Source: UBA7236 sp035439505
Lineage (GTDB): Bacteria; Bacteroidota; Bacteroidia; Chitinophagales; BACL12
Assembly: GCA_035439505.1 (NCBI GenBank)
Contig: DAORKJ010000001.1
Span: forward strand, 62,001-126,000
Length of the DNA: 64,000 nucleotides
Reading direction: 5' to 3'
Positions 16,401 to 24,600 of the stretch are shown here, piece after piece. How positions within the stretch are numbered: position 1 is the stretch's first letter; the number at the start of each line of letters is the position of its first letter. The notes under the pieces are model-generated. The model worked only from the letters and a program-made list of their open reading frames with translations. It made no database searches and was not told where the DNA came from. The position numbers were made by a program, and so were the translations under genes.

Positions 16401-16913
16401 TTACTGCAAAAAAATCTCTTTTAATTCTTTTGCTTCTTCAGGTTTCATTCTGCCTGCTAACACTAAACGCAATTCACGACGCCTTAATGCAGAAATATAA
16501 CGACGGTTTTCGTCTTCGGTTTCAGGTATTAATTCAGGAATAGTCACAGGGCGACCATCATCATCTAAAGCAACAAAAGTGAGAAATGCTTCATTACATT
16601 TTACTTTTTCTGATGAGCGGAAATTTTCTTTAAAAACTTCCACAAAAATTTCCATACTGGTATTAAAAGCTCTGGTTACCTGAGCTGTAATTGTCACGAT
16701 ATCTCCTATTTTAATAGGGCGACTGAATGAAACGTTATCTACGGCGGCAGTAACCACAATTTTATTAGCGTGTTTACCACCGCAAATACCACAGGCAATA
16801 TCCATCCATTTCAGCAAATTACCACCCATCAGGTTATGCATCGGGTTGGTGTCGTTGGGCATAACTATTTCGGTGAATGTGGTAAACGAATCGGCAACTT
16901 TTTTACTGCTCAT
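16401..16913 (-). CDS. Acyl-CoA thioesterase, hot-dog fold
   Basis: A 170-aa cytosolic protein of the BFIT/BACH-type acyl-CoA hydrolase family, which cleaves acyl-CoA to fatty acid and CoA. The hot-dog helix segment is seen in NPMHNLMGGNLLKWMDIACG, followed by NVSFSRPIKIGDIVTI and VTRAFNTSMEIFVEV. A Lys/Glu-rich C-terminal extension (MKPEEAKELKEIFLQ) is also typical. The ATG at 16913 was chosen over the longer frame to 17078: the extra 55 residues have no family similarity, and a promoter with both elements (16933-16964) lies inside them. Confidence 0.85.
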   Translation of the reverse strand: MSSKKVADSFTTFTEIVMPNDTNPMHNLMGGNLLKWMDIACGICGGKHANKIVVTAAVDNVSFSRPIKIGDIVTITAQVTRAFNTSMEIFVEVFKENFRSSEKVKCNEAFLTFVALDDDGRPVTIPELIPETEDENRRYISALRRRELRLVLAGRMKPEEAKELKEIFLQ

Positions 16914-16932
16914 AACTTTACAAATTGAGACA

Positions 16933-16964
16933 CAAAGGTAATAACTTATCGGTGGTGACTGCAA
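16933..16964 (-). promoter_or_regulatory. Bacteroidota-type promoter of the thioesterase gene
   Basis: On the minus strand, TTG (16964-16962) is followed after 21 bp by TACCTTTG (16940-16933). The start codon at 16913 lies 19 bp further on. Both elements match the TTTG/TAnnTTTG pattern. Confidence 0.65.
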
Positions 16965-17082
16965 TTGCCTGAGTTTTTTAACCAGAGTAAAGCATTTTAT
17001 TGCAATTGTATGGTTGAAAGGGCATTTTCCATCCCCAAATAGCAGCTTTTGAACTTTTTTTTGCTGCCCGGCGTTCAAAATG

Positions 17083-17104
17083 TATGTATATACATATATA
17101 TGTG
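17083..17104. promoter_or_regulatory. Overlapping AT palindromes before the dioxygenase gene
   Basis: A perfect 14-bp palindrome, tatgtatatacata (17083-17096), overlaps a 12-bp one, acatatatatgt (17093-17104), 28-49 bp upstream of the ygiD-like start. This is a plausible dimeric operator, but alternating purine-pyrimidine AT DNA makes palindromes by chance. Confidence 0.3.
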
Positions 17105-17131
17105 GAAATATTTATTTAATTTTACCTACTA

Positions 17132-18007
17132 ATGAACCGCCGGAAATTTATACAAGCAGGCGCCCTCGGTTTTGGGGGATTAGGATTATTGAGCTCTATG
17201 CAACTACATCAATTTAAAGATCAGTTTTCGGAAGAAACAGACGTGACCATGCCGGTATTATTTGTCGGCCATGGCAACCCTATGAATGCCATTGAAGACA
17301 ATGAGTTTAGTCAAGGTTGGGCAGCGACAGGAAAATTACTTACGGTTCCTAAAGCCATTTTGTGTGTATCGGCACATTGGTTAACCAGAGGTACAAGGGT
17401 ATGTGCAGTCGCAAATCCTGAAACAATTCATGATTTCGGTGGGTTTCCGCAAGCATTATTTGATGTGCAGTATAACGCACCGGGCTCACCTGAGTTTGCC
17501 GCAACTACGCAACAATTAATCACCAAAACAAAAGTGGAACTCGACAATGAATGGGGTTTGGATCATGGCTGTTGGAGTGTATTAAATAAAATGTTTCCGG
17601 CTGCCAATATTCCGGTATTTCAATTGAGTATAGATTATTACCAACAACCACAATATCACTACGAATTAGCGCAGGAATTAAAGGCATTGAGAAAAAAAGG
17701 TGTTTTAATTATTGGCAGTGGAAATATTGTACACAATTTACGTTTATTTACCATGCAGGATATCGCCTACGATTGGGCGATAGAATTTGATACCAAAATA
17801 AAAGAGCTTTTAGAAAAGGGCGATCATACACCAATTATTAATTATAAAACGCTTGGTAAAGCAGCAGAATTATCTGTTCCTACCAACGACCATTATTTAC
17901 CATTGTTGTATACCATTGCACTACAGGAAAAAAATGAATCGCTTCGGTTTTTTAATGATAAAACTACAGCAGGTTCAATTTCAATGCGCTCATTAATAAT
18001 TGGATAA
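17132..18007 (+). CDS. ygiD: DODA-type extradiol ring-opening dioxygenase (YgiD family) with Tat-like signal
   Basis: A 291-aa protein of the 4,5-DOPA dioxygenase family (class III extradiol). The N-terminus MNRRKFIQAGALGFGGLGLL has a twin-arginine pattern followed by a hydrophobic stretch, suggesting export, unlike cytosolic E. coli YgiD. Metal and active-site His blocks are visible: FVGHGNPMNAI, SAHWLTRGT, LDHGCWSVL and GSGNIVHNL. The natural substrate cannot be told; the bacterial enzymes open catechol rings such as that of DOPA. An aromatic amino acid decarboxylase is encoded elsewhere in the window (61176), but not nearby. Confidence 0.85.
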   Translation: MNRRKFIQAGALGFGGLGLLSSMQLHQFKDQFSEETDVTMPVLFVGHGNPMNAIEDNEFSQGWAATGKLLTVPKAILCVSAHWLTRGTRVCAVANPETIHDFGGFPQALFDVQYNAPGSPEFAATTQQLITKTKVELDNEWGLDHGCWSVLNKMFPAANIPVFQLSIDYYQQPQYHYELAQELKALRKKGVLIIGSGNIVHNLRLFTMQDIAYDWAIEFDTKIKELLEKGDHTPIINYKTLGKAAELSVPTNDHYLPLLYTIALQEKNESLRFFNDKTTAGSISMRSLIIG

Positions 18008-18075
18008 TTATTTGAGGTAAAAAGCTGTATTGATTAATTCAGGTTTTGTATTTGCTGTTTTGCACTATCATTTAA

Positions 18076-18876
18076 TTACAATTTCATAACAGCATCCAAA
18101 CCCCGATACAGACCTTTTAATCCAATTACCTTACGCAGCGCCAGCAAAGCCCCATCTATATAGGGTTTTGTCGGGTCAATGGCATCATGTCGTATTTTTA
18201 ATCTTTCGGCTCCGGTTCCAAATATAATTTCACACGAGTTGTTGAAACCCGGTAAGCGTACAGCATGAATTTGTGTGCCTTCAACATTCGCTCCACGGCT
18301 TTCAGTTTTGCCGACTACATTATTTAAAGGCACCTTTTGTTCCGGTAATTTAATTTTCGCTAAACGTCCTGCTAATTCATTTGCAGTGCCGCTTGGAGCA
18401 TCGGGTTTGCCATCATAACTATATTCAATTATTTCCCAACTTGGAAAATGTTTGGCTGCCATTTCTGCAAATTGCATCATTAGTACTGCAGATAATGAAA
18501 AATTACCCGCCGCAATTACCCCTACTCCATTTTCTAATGCCAAAGCATGTATTTCCTCAAAATCGGATTCAGTTAAACCGCTGGTGCCAATTACCACATT
18601 TACTTTCTCCTGAATGGCATAAATCACATTGCGTTTAACCACTTCAGCATGCGTAAAGTCAATTAATATTTCCGGTTTCTTTTTTAGCGCGAAAATAATA
18701 TCATCAAAAATTTGCGCATCAATATTTTTCAGGTTTAAAACAGTCCCTAAATCCTGCTGATTGTAGTTTTTTGCCAAAGCGCTTACAATAGTCATATCTG
18801 CCGTTTCGGCTATGGCTTTCGACAAATGCGAACCCATTTTACCGGTTGCTCCGGCAATACAAATTTTGGTTTTCAT
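18076..18876 (-). CDS. dapB: 4-hydroxy-tetrahydrodipicolinate reductase, divergent active site
   Basis: A 266-aa cytosolic enzyme of normal length for the lysine/diaminopimelate pathway. It reduces the dapA product with NAD(P)H. The Rossmann motif is IAGATGKMG (residues 7-15), with LIDFTHAEVV, VIGTSGLTESD and VIAAGNFSLSAVL following. The substrate-binding signature is EYSYDGKPDAPSGTA (151-165): the catalytic Lys (157) and DAPSGTA are kept, but the usual His-His pair is Ser-Tyr (153-154). The C-terminal block LKIRHDAIDPTKPYIDGALLA is also of a less common type. The start at 18876 fits the Rossmann strand; the longer frame to 18903 adds an unsupported leader. Confidence 0.88.
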   Translation of the reverse strand: MKTKICIAGATGKMGSHLSKAIAETADMTIVSALAKNYNQQDLGTVLNLKNIDAQIFDDIIFALKKKPEILIDFTHAEVVKRNVIYAIQEKVNVVIGTSGLTESDFEEIHALALENGVGVIAAGNFSLSAVLMMQFAEMAAKHFPSWEIIEYSYDGKPDAPSGTANELAGRLAKIKLPEQKVPLNNVVGKTESRGANVEGTQIHAVRLPGFNNSCEIIFGTGAERLKIRHDAIDPTKPYIDGALLALRKVIGLKGLYRGLDAVMKL

Positions 18877-19109
18877 CCTGTTCAATTTAGGATAAAAATA
18901 CAATAGGTTTTTTTAAAATGGAATGACTAATGTTTGTATATGAACCAAACATTATTACTCAATAATTAGCGGATATTACTTCCCAATTTTTTCGTGGAAA
19001 ATTTAATTGACGTAAGCAACCTTCCTCACAAAACGGGATGGTCATTATTACATGCATGACAAAATAAAACAGCTATTTTTTGCAGACTTTAAAAATTAGA
19101 CTGATGGTA

Positions 19110-19493
19110 TCAGTTATTATCCAACTCTTTTTTATGAAAGAGTGCCACAAGCCAACCCTTAATCTTATCTAAATTTAAGGACAAAGTGGTAATTTTATTT
19201 TCATTTGAGCCCATACGTCCCGCTACCAATTCTTCCTGCACTACAACATCACATGAATTGTCCGTTGAACCACTGGTAATTGATGGGATATCAGTCCCCA
19301 CATCTGATTGCGTTGTTACCATACCATAGTTAATTCCCAAATTAGATATGGTAGGTTGATCTGCCGGTTGAATAGATTGTTGATTAGAAAACGACTGGGC
19401 TAAGTGTTGTAAAGAGCGAACATCCATTCTTGTTTGTTGTCCGTAAGCCTGCCCTGCAAAGAATAAAACGATTACAAAAATTCCGTATTTCAT
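19110..19493 (-). CDS. Small exported protein of unknown function
   Basis: A 127-aa protein with a clear signal peptide (MKYGIFVIVLFFAGQAYGQQ). The mature part is polar, rich in Ser, Gln, Asn and Thr, with a single Cys (DNSCDVVVQEEL), and ends in a more hydrophobic LVALFHKKELDNN. No family recognised. A minus-strand TAATTTTG element (19525-19518) stands 25 bp upstream, supporting a real, separately transcribed gene. Confidence 0.55.
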   Translation of the reverse strand: MKYGIFVIVLFFAGQAYGQQTRMDVRSLQHLAQSFSNQQSIQPADQPTISNLGINYGMVTTQSDVGTDIPSITSGSTDNSCDVVVQEELVAGRMGSNENKITTLSLNLDKIKGWLVALFHKKELDNN

Positions 19494-19517
19494 ATGCTAA
19501 TAACGCTGATACAACAA

Positions 19518-19525
19518 CAAAATTA
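19518..19525 (-). promoter_or_regulatory. -7 element (TAATTTTG) of the small exported protein gene
   Basis: An exact TAnnTTTG match 25 bp before the start codon at 19493. The nearest candidate -33 TTG is at 25 bp, longer than usual. Confidence 0.4.
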
Positions 19526-19714
19526 TAGTGAAATGCCATACCACCTTCACCAAAAACCCATTTTTACACAATTATGATATTTTGTGGTTTCCTGCTTCGT
19601 TACTAAATGGCTGAAAACCATTGATATTGGTTGTTTTGACGGTTATTTTGATTAAACTGTTAAATATTCCGGTAAATCAACATCACAAAACATCAAACTC
19701 AGGCTGCTTATTAA

Positions 19715-19722
19715 TATATTTG
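19715..19722 (+). promoter_or_regulatory. -7 element (TATATTTG) of sucC
   Basis: An exact TAnnTTTG match followed by C, 18 bp upstream of the sucC start codon. No -33 TTG at standard spacing. Confidence 0.5.
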
Positions 19723-19740
19723 CGCAAAATATAAACGAAA

Positions 19741-20931
19741 ATGAATCTGCACGAATATCAAGGCAAAGAACTCATAAAACGTTATGGTGTTAAAATTCAG
19801 GAAGGTATTCCTGTTGACACACCTGAACAAGCTGTTGAAGCTGCACGTCAGCTGCAAACTCAAACCGGCACCAACATTTGGGTGGTAAAAGCTCAAATCC
19901 ATGCGGGTGGGCGCGGTAAGGCAGGCGGTGTTAAAGTGGCCAAAAGCCTGGATGACGTAAAGGAAAAAGCCGGTAACATTTTAGGCGCAACATTGGTAAC
20001 TCCTCAAACCGGGGCAAAAGGTAAACGCGTAAACAAAGTGTTGATTGCTCAGGATGTTTATTATCCGGGAGCTTCCGAGATTAAAGAGTTTTACATGAGT
20101 GTGTTGCTTGATCGTGAAAAAGGTAAAAACGTAATCGTATATTCTACAGAAGGTGGTATGGACATTGAAGAAGTGGCAGAACATACACCTGAAAAATTAC
20201 ATAAAGAGTGGATTGACAGCAGTGTGGGTATTATGCCGTTTCAGGCGCGCAGGGTTGCATTTAACCTTGGTCTTAGCGGAGATGCGTTCAAAGAAATGGT
20301 AAAATTCACTACCAGCCTTTACAATGCTTATGTTGGAAACGATTGCTCACTTTTAGAAGTAAATCCGGTTTTAAAAACCTCAGATAACAAAATTATTGCT
20401 GTTGACTCCAAATGTGTGATTGATAACAATGCTTTATATCGCCATGCTGATATCGCTGTAATGCGCGATATAACAGAAGAGGATCCTACAGAAGTGGAAG
20501 CAGGTGAAGCCGGTTTAAACTTTGTGAAATTGGATGGAAATGTGGGTTGTATGGTTAATGGTGCAGGTTTGGCTATGGCGACGATGGATATTATTAAATC
20601 CAGCGGTGGTAGTCCGGCTAACTTCCTCGATGTTGGAGGTACTGCAGACGCTAAACGCGTAGAAACAGCCTTTAACATCATCTTAAAAGACCCAAACGTA
20701 AAGGCCATTTTGGTGAATATTTTTGGAGGTATTGTTCGTTGCGACAGGGTTGCACAAGGTATTATCGATGCTTATAAATCAATTGGTAATATTAACGTTC
20801 CAATCATAGTTCGTTTACAAGGAACTAATGCTACAGAAGCGAAAAAGATGATAGATGACAGTGGTTTACAAGTGCGTTCAGCTATTCTGTTAAAAGAAGC
20901 AGCTGATTTGGTTAAAGAAGCTGTCGGCTAA
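19741..20931 (+). CDS. sucC: Succinate--CoA ligase (ADP-forming), beta subunit
   Basis: A 396-aa subunit of the TCA-cycle enzyme that converts succinyl-CoA to succinate with ATP formation, in complex with SucD. The N-terminus MNLHEYQGKELIKRYGV is diagnostic, followed by the ATP-grasp domain (VVKAQIHAGGRGKAGGVK) and SLLEVNPV. The C-terminal CoA-ligase domain has NFLDVGGTA and ILVNIFGGIVRCD. It stands alone: no sucD follows, and a terminator comes 18 nt after the stop. Confidence 0.97.
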   Translation: MNLHEYQGKELIKRYGVKIQEGIPVDTPEQAVEAARQLQTQTGTNIWVVKAQIHAGGRGKAGGVKVAKSLDDVKEKAGNILGATLVTPQTGAKGKRVNKVLIAQDVYYPGASEIKEFYMSVLLDREKGKNVIVYSTEGGMDIEEVAEHTPEKLHKEWIDSSVGIMPFQARRVAFNLGLSGDAFKEMVKFTTSLYNAYVGNDCSLLEVNPVLKTSDNKIIAVDSKCVIDNNALYRHADIAVMRDITEEDPTEVEAGEAGLNFVKLDGNVGCMVNGAGLAMATMDIIKSSGGSPANFLDVGGTADAKRVETAFNIILKDPNVKAILVNIFGGIVRCDRVAQGIIDAYKSIGNINVPIIVRLQGTNATEAKKMIDDSGLQVRSAILLKEAADLVKEAVG

Positions 20932-20949
20932 GCAACTATATTATACATG

Positions 20950-20977
20950 AAAAAGCATCCTTAGGGATGCTTTTTTT
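20950..20977 (+). terminator. Intrinsic terminator of sucC
   Basis: The stem aaaaagcatcc / ggatgcttttttt with loop ttag, ending in a run of seven Ts. A strong, perfect hairpin. Confidence 0.9.
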
Positions 20978-21030
20978 GTTATTAGGAGATTGATACGGGA
21001 ATCCTTATCTATAAGACAGGGACTTAAAAC

Positions 21031-21062
21031 AAAAAACCCATTAATCTGACGACCAATGGGTT
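21031..21062 (-). terminator. Intrinsic terminator of the small DNA-binding-like gene
   Basis: Arms aacccatt (21035-21042) and aatgggtt (21055-21062). On the minus strand the hairpin is followed by the U-run from the As at 21031-21036. Confidence 0.75.
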
Positions 21063-21083
21063 ATAATTCAAGTATGAAAAGAA

Positions 21084-21350
21084 TCAATTCATTGTTTGAG
21101 CATGGCCTGTTTCCTCCAATATGCGCATGGCACACTGAAGTATGGCCGTGTCTTCCAGTCTGACTACTCCTCCGCCCAAACCTTTTTCAAAATGCACATC
21201 CGCAATTTTGCCCGGGGCCTCAAAATGTTCGGCTCCGAAATAATTTCTCACTGCATCTACTTCTAAATGAAGTTCTTTGGCGATACGCTCCATACTGCCG
21301 TGTGGTAACGTGTCTTTGATGTGTCGTAACTCGTCGAATGTAATCACCAT
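21084..21350 (-). CDS. Small conserved protein, possible DNA-binding
   Basis: An 88-aa protein, MVITFDELRHIKDTLPHGSM then ERIAKELHLEVDAVRNYFGA, a segment that reads like a helix-turn-helix (a helix, a short turn at LHLE, then a recognition-type helix with VRNYFG). The second half contains a Gly-rich turn (KGLGGGVVRLEDT) and a C-terminal helix. I recall similar short Bacteroidota proteins annotated as DNA-binding, but this is from memory. It has its own terminator and no operon partner. Confidence 0.6.
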   Translation of the reverse strand: MVITFDELRHIKDTLPHGSMERIAKELHLEVDAVRNYFGAEHFEAPGKIADVHFEKGLGGGVVRLEDTAILQCAMRILEETGHAQTMN

Positions 21351-21608
21351 AGTTATAATATTTTAGTTAAACAATATATCGGTAAGACGATACGATTTTA
21401 GCTATGTTTTATAAGATTTCCAAATTATTTCGCCACTTTTTTTATAAACAGCCATAATCCCCACACACTTATACAGATACATATAGCAGTTATTAATCTA
21501 CTACCTAGCAATTCCCAAAAAAATAGTATAATTACAATACAATTCAGCGATGGATTTATCGTTTTACTATGTAATCATTTCACCTATTACTCAAAACCTC
21601 CCAACACT

Positions 21609-24600
21609 ATGCGGGCCCCTGCTATTTGGCTGAGTATCCTTATACTCGGTTTGTATTCATGTAATTCCGACAGAAACCTTATTGCTATTGACTCTACCAA
21701 TTTCGAAGAAGAAATTAGTGTGAATCAGAACCTGGAATTTACCCTCAACCAGCATCTGTTCAACGATTCATTATTTGACAAATGGACAGACGAAGAACTA
21801 CTTACCATTACGCCAAAAGTTGCCGGAAAATTCAAAATAACTTCAAGCGACCAAATCACATTTTCCCCTTCCGGTGGCTTTGCCGAAAGTGAAAAATATA
21901 CGGTGGCTGTCAGCGAATCAATTTATAAAAAAACGGATATACGGCTAGCAGTTAAAAAGGAACCGGTAATGTTTAATACACCATTACTGGATTTAAAAAC
22001 AACTAATTTATATTGGTCCAAAGAAGATGCCACAGGTGAATTATTATTAAACGCTGATTTATTATTTAACGCAACTGTAGATGCGAAAAAAATAGCAGAA
22101 GCATTAGTGGTGAAACACGCAGGTGAAAAAAAATCGACTCGAATTAATACGACTCAAACTTCAAAAACAATTACGGTATCTATTCACAATATGGATCCGA
22201 AACACGAGGAACGAGATATTTTATTTGCATTAGCTAAAGGCATCAGTTCACCAGGTAGTTCCTATTCAACGCCTAAACAAATTCAGTTGCAGGTTGAAAT
22301 ACCAATTATTGAAAATCTTGAAATAAAAGATATTACTGCTGAACATAACGGTATAGCAGGTACTGTTCATGTATATACCAATCAGCAAATTGGAAATTCT
22401 AATATTAATAATCTGGTTAGCACACAACCTCCGGTTTCATTAAATATTGAAAAAACGACAAATGGTTTGATATTAACAAGTGAAGAGTTTCAGGCAGACA
22501 TTACTTACACCCTTATATTATCTGAACAATTATTTGGTGTTGCAGGTGGTAAAATGATAGATGAATATTCACAAAGTATTACGTTTGGAGAACTAGAGCC
22601 TATGATTGAATTTGCCAATGGGAAAGGGTTATACCTGAGTAATAAAGGCAATAAAAATTTAGGTGTCAGAATAGTAAATGTGCCCAAAGTTAAGGTTGAA
22701 GTAATTAAAATTTATGAAAACAACTTGCTCGCCTTTATGCGCGATGGGTTTAGTTACAGGTGGTATGAAGAATACGATTCAGAAGAAGAATATTGGGACT
22801 ATTTCGATTACCGAGATGTAAACACCGAATTATTTGGCAATATTGTTTATGAGAAAGAAATCGAAACCAGTAAGCTGGAAAAATATAATGCTTCAAGAGT
22901 TTTACATCTCGACTTTATTGATAAACTGGAAAGATTTAATGGTATTTATGTAGTAAAAGTTTCATCCACAGATAAACGTTGGTTAACTGATGCTCAAATT
23001 GTTTCATTATCTGATATTGGTTTGATTGCGAAAGCTACTGAAGATGAATTATATGTTTTTGCCAACTCCATTGTAAACGCAACTCCTTTGAGCGGAGTAA
23101 AGGTTTCCTTTATCAGTTCAAATAATCAGAAATTATATACCACTACTACAGATAAAAATGGTGTTGCAAAATTTAGTGGATTAAAGAAAAATCTACCTGA
23201 CTTTGATGTTAATTTAATTACAGCTGAGTCTGGTGCAGATTATAACTTCCTGCCATTTAATCAGACCATCGTTTCCACCTCGCGTTTTGATGTGGGCGGT
23301 AAACGGTTAAATGAAAGTAACATGGATGGTTTCCTCTATCCTGCCCGTGACCTTTATCGCCCTGGCGAAACCATGTATATTGCAGGTATTATCAGAACTT
23401 ATTCCTGGGAAGTATTACCTAGAATTCCGGTTAAGCTAAAAGTATTATCTCCTTCGGGAAAAGAATTTAAATCGCTGAAAAAAACGCTGGATGATCAGGG
23501 TGGATTTGAAACCGGAATTGTATTACCTAAAACTGCAACTACAGGAACCTATACAGTTGAGTTGTATACCTCTAATGATGTATTACTCACAACCAGTTAT
23601 ATCAGCGTAGAGGAGTTTATGCCGGACAGAATTAAGGTATCCTCTAATCTGAATAAAAACGAATATTACCCAGGTGATGAAGTAAAAACTTCAATTAAAG
23701 CAGATAACTTATACGGCACTCCGGCTGCTAATCGCAACTGGGAAGCTGAAATTAATTTAAATCGCTCCTATTTCAGTTCAAAAAAATATAATAACTATAA
23801 TTTCCAGATTTCAGGTGGCGAAACGTATTTGTCGACACAAACAACGGAAGGCACAACCAACGATGATGGTGAAGCCGATGTAGCTTTTGTAATACCATCA
23901 GAATATGTGAATATAGGTTTATTAAACGGACGTGTAATGACAACTGTGTTTGATGAATCTGGTCGACCTGTATATGATGTTAAGGATTTTAAGGTTATTA
24001 CTCAAAATATCTTACTTGGTATTGGCGATTTCGATTATTATACCAAAACAAAACAATCGATTAAAATTCCGTTAATTGCATTGGATAAGGATGATAAACT
24101 TTCAAGTTCAGATGCTAAAGTGGAAATTATCAAACATGAATACGAAACGGTAATTGAAAAAAACAGAACTTATTATACCTACCGTTCCAATAAAGTTGAA
24201 AAATTACAAAGCACTCAAACCATTACCATAAAGGGTGAAAACACTGCTGTGTGGTTTACACCTCAGTTGTCCGGTGAATATGAAGTACGCGTTAAATTTC
24301 CTAATTCCGGCACTTATGTTAGTCAGCATTTTTACGCCTATGGCTGGGGAAATACACAAAGCAATTCGTTTGAGGTAGATAATGAAGGTAATATTAACAT
24401 CGTTGCCGATAAAGAAAATTACAATGTCGGTGATGAAGCTAATTTATTATTTACCGCTCCATTTAACGGTAAACTTTTAGTTACGGTAGAAAGAAATAAA
24501 GTATTTGAATATTATTATCTAGACACAGAAAAGAAATCAGCATCTTTAAAATTAAAAATGGATAACAGTTTTGTGCCGAATGTGTATGTAACTGCAACTT

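Noticed and set aside
16914..17078. N-terminal extension of the thioesterase
   Set aside because: The 55 extra residues match no hot-dog family and contain a good promoter with both elements.
18076..18876. dapB as a pseudogene because of the missing His pair
   Set aside because: The frame is intact, of normal length, and keeps the Rossmann motif, the catalytic Lys and DAPSGTA, so a divergent working enzyme is more likely.
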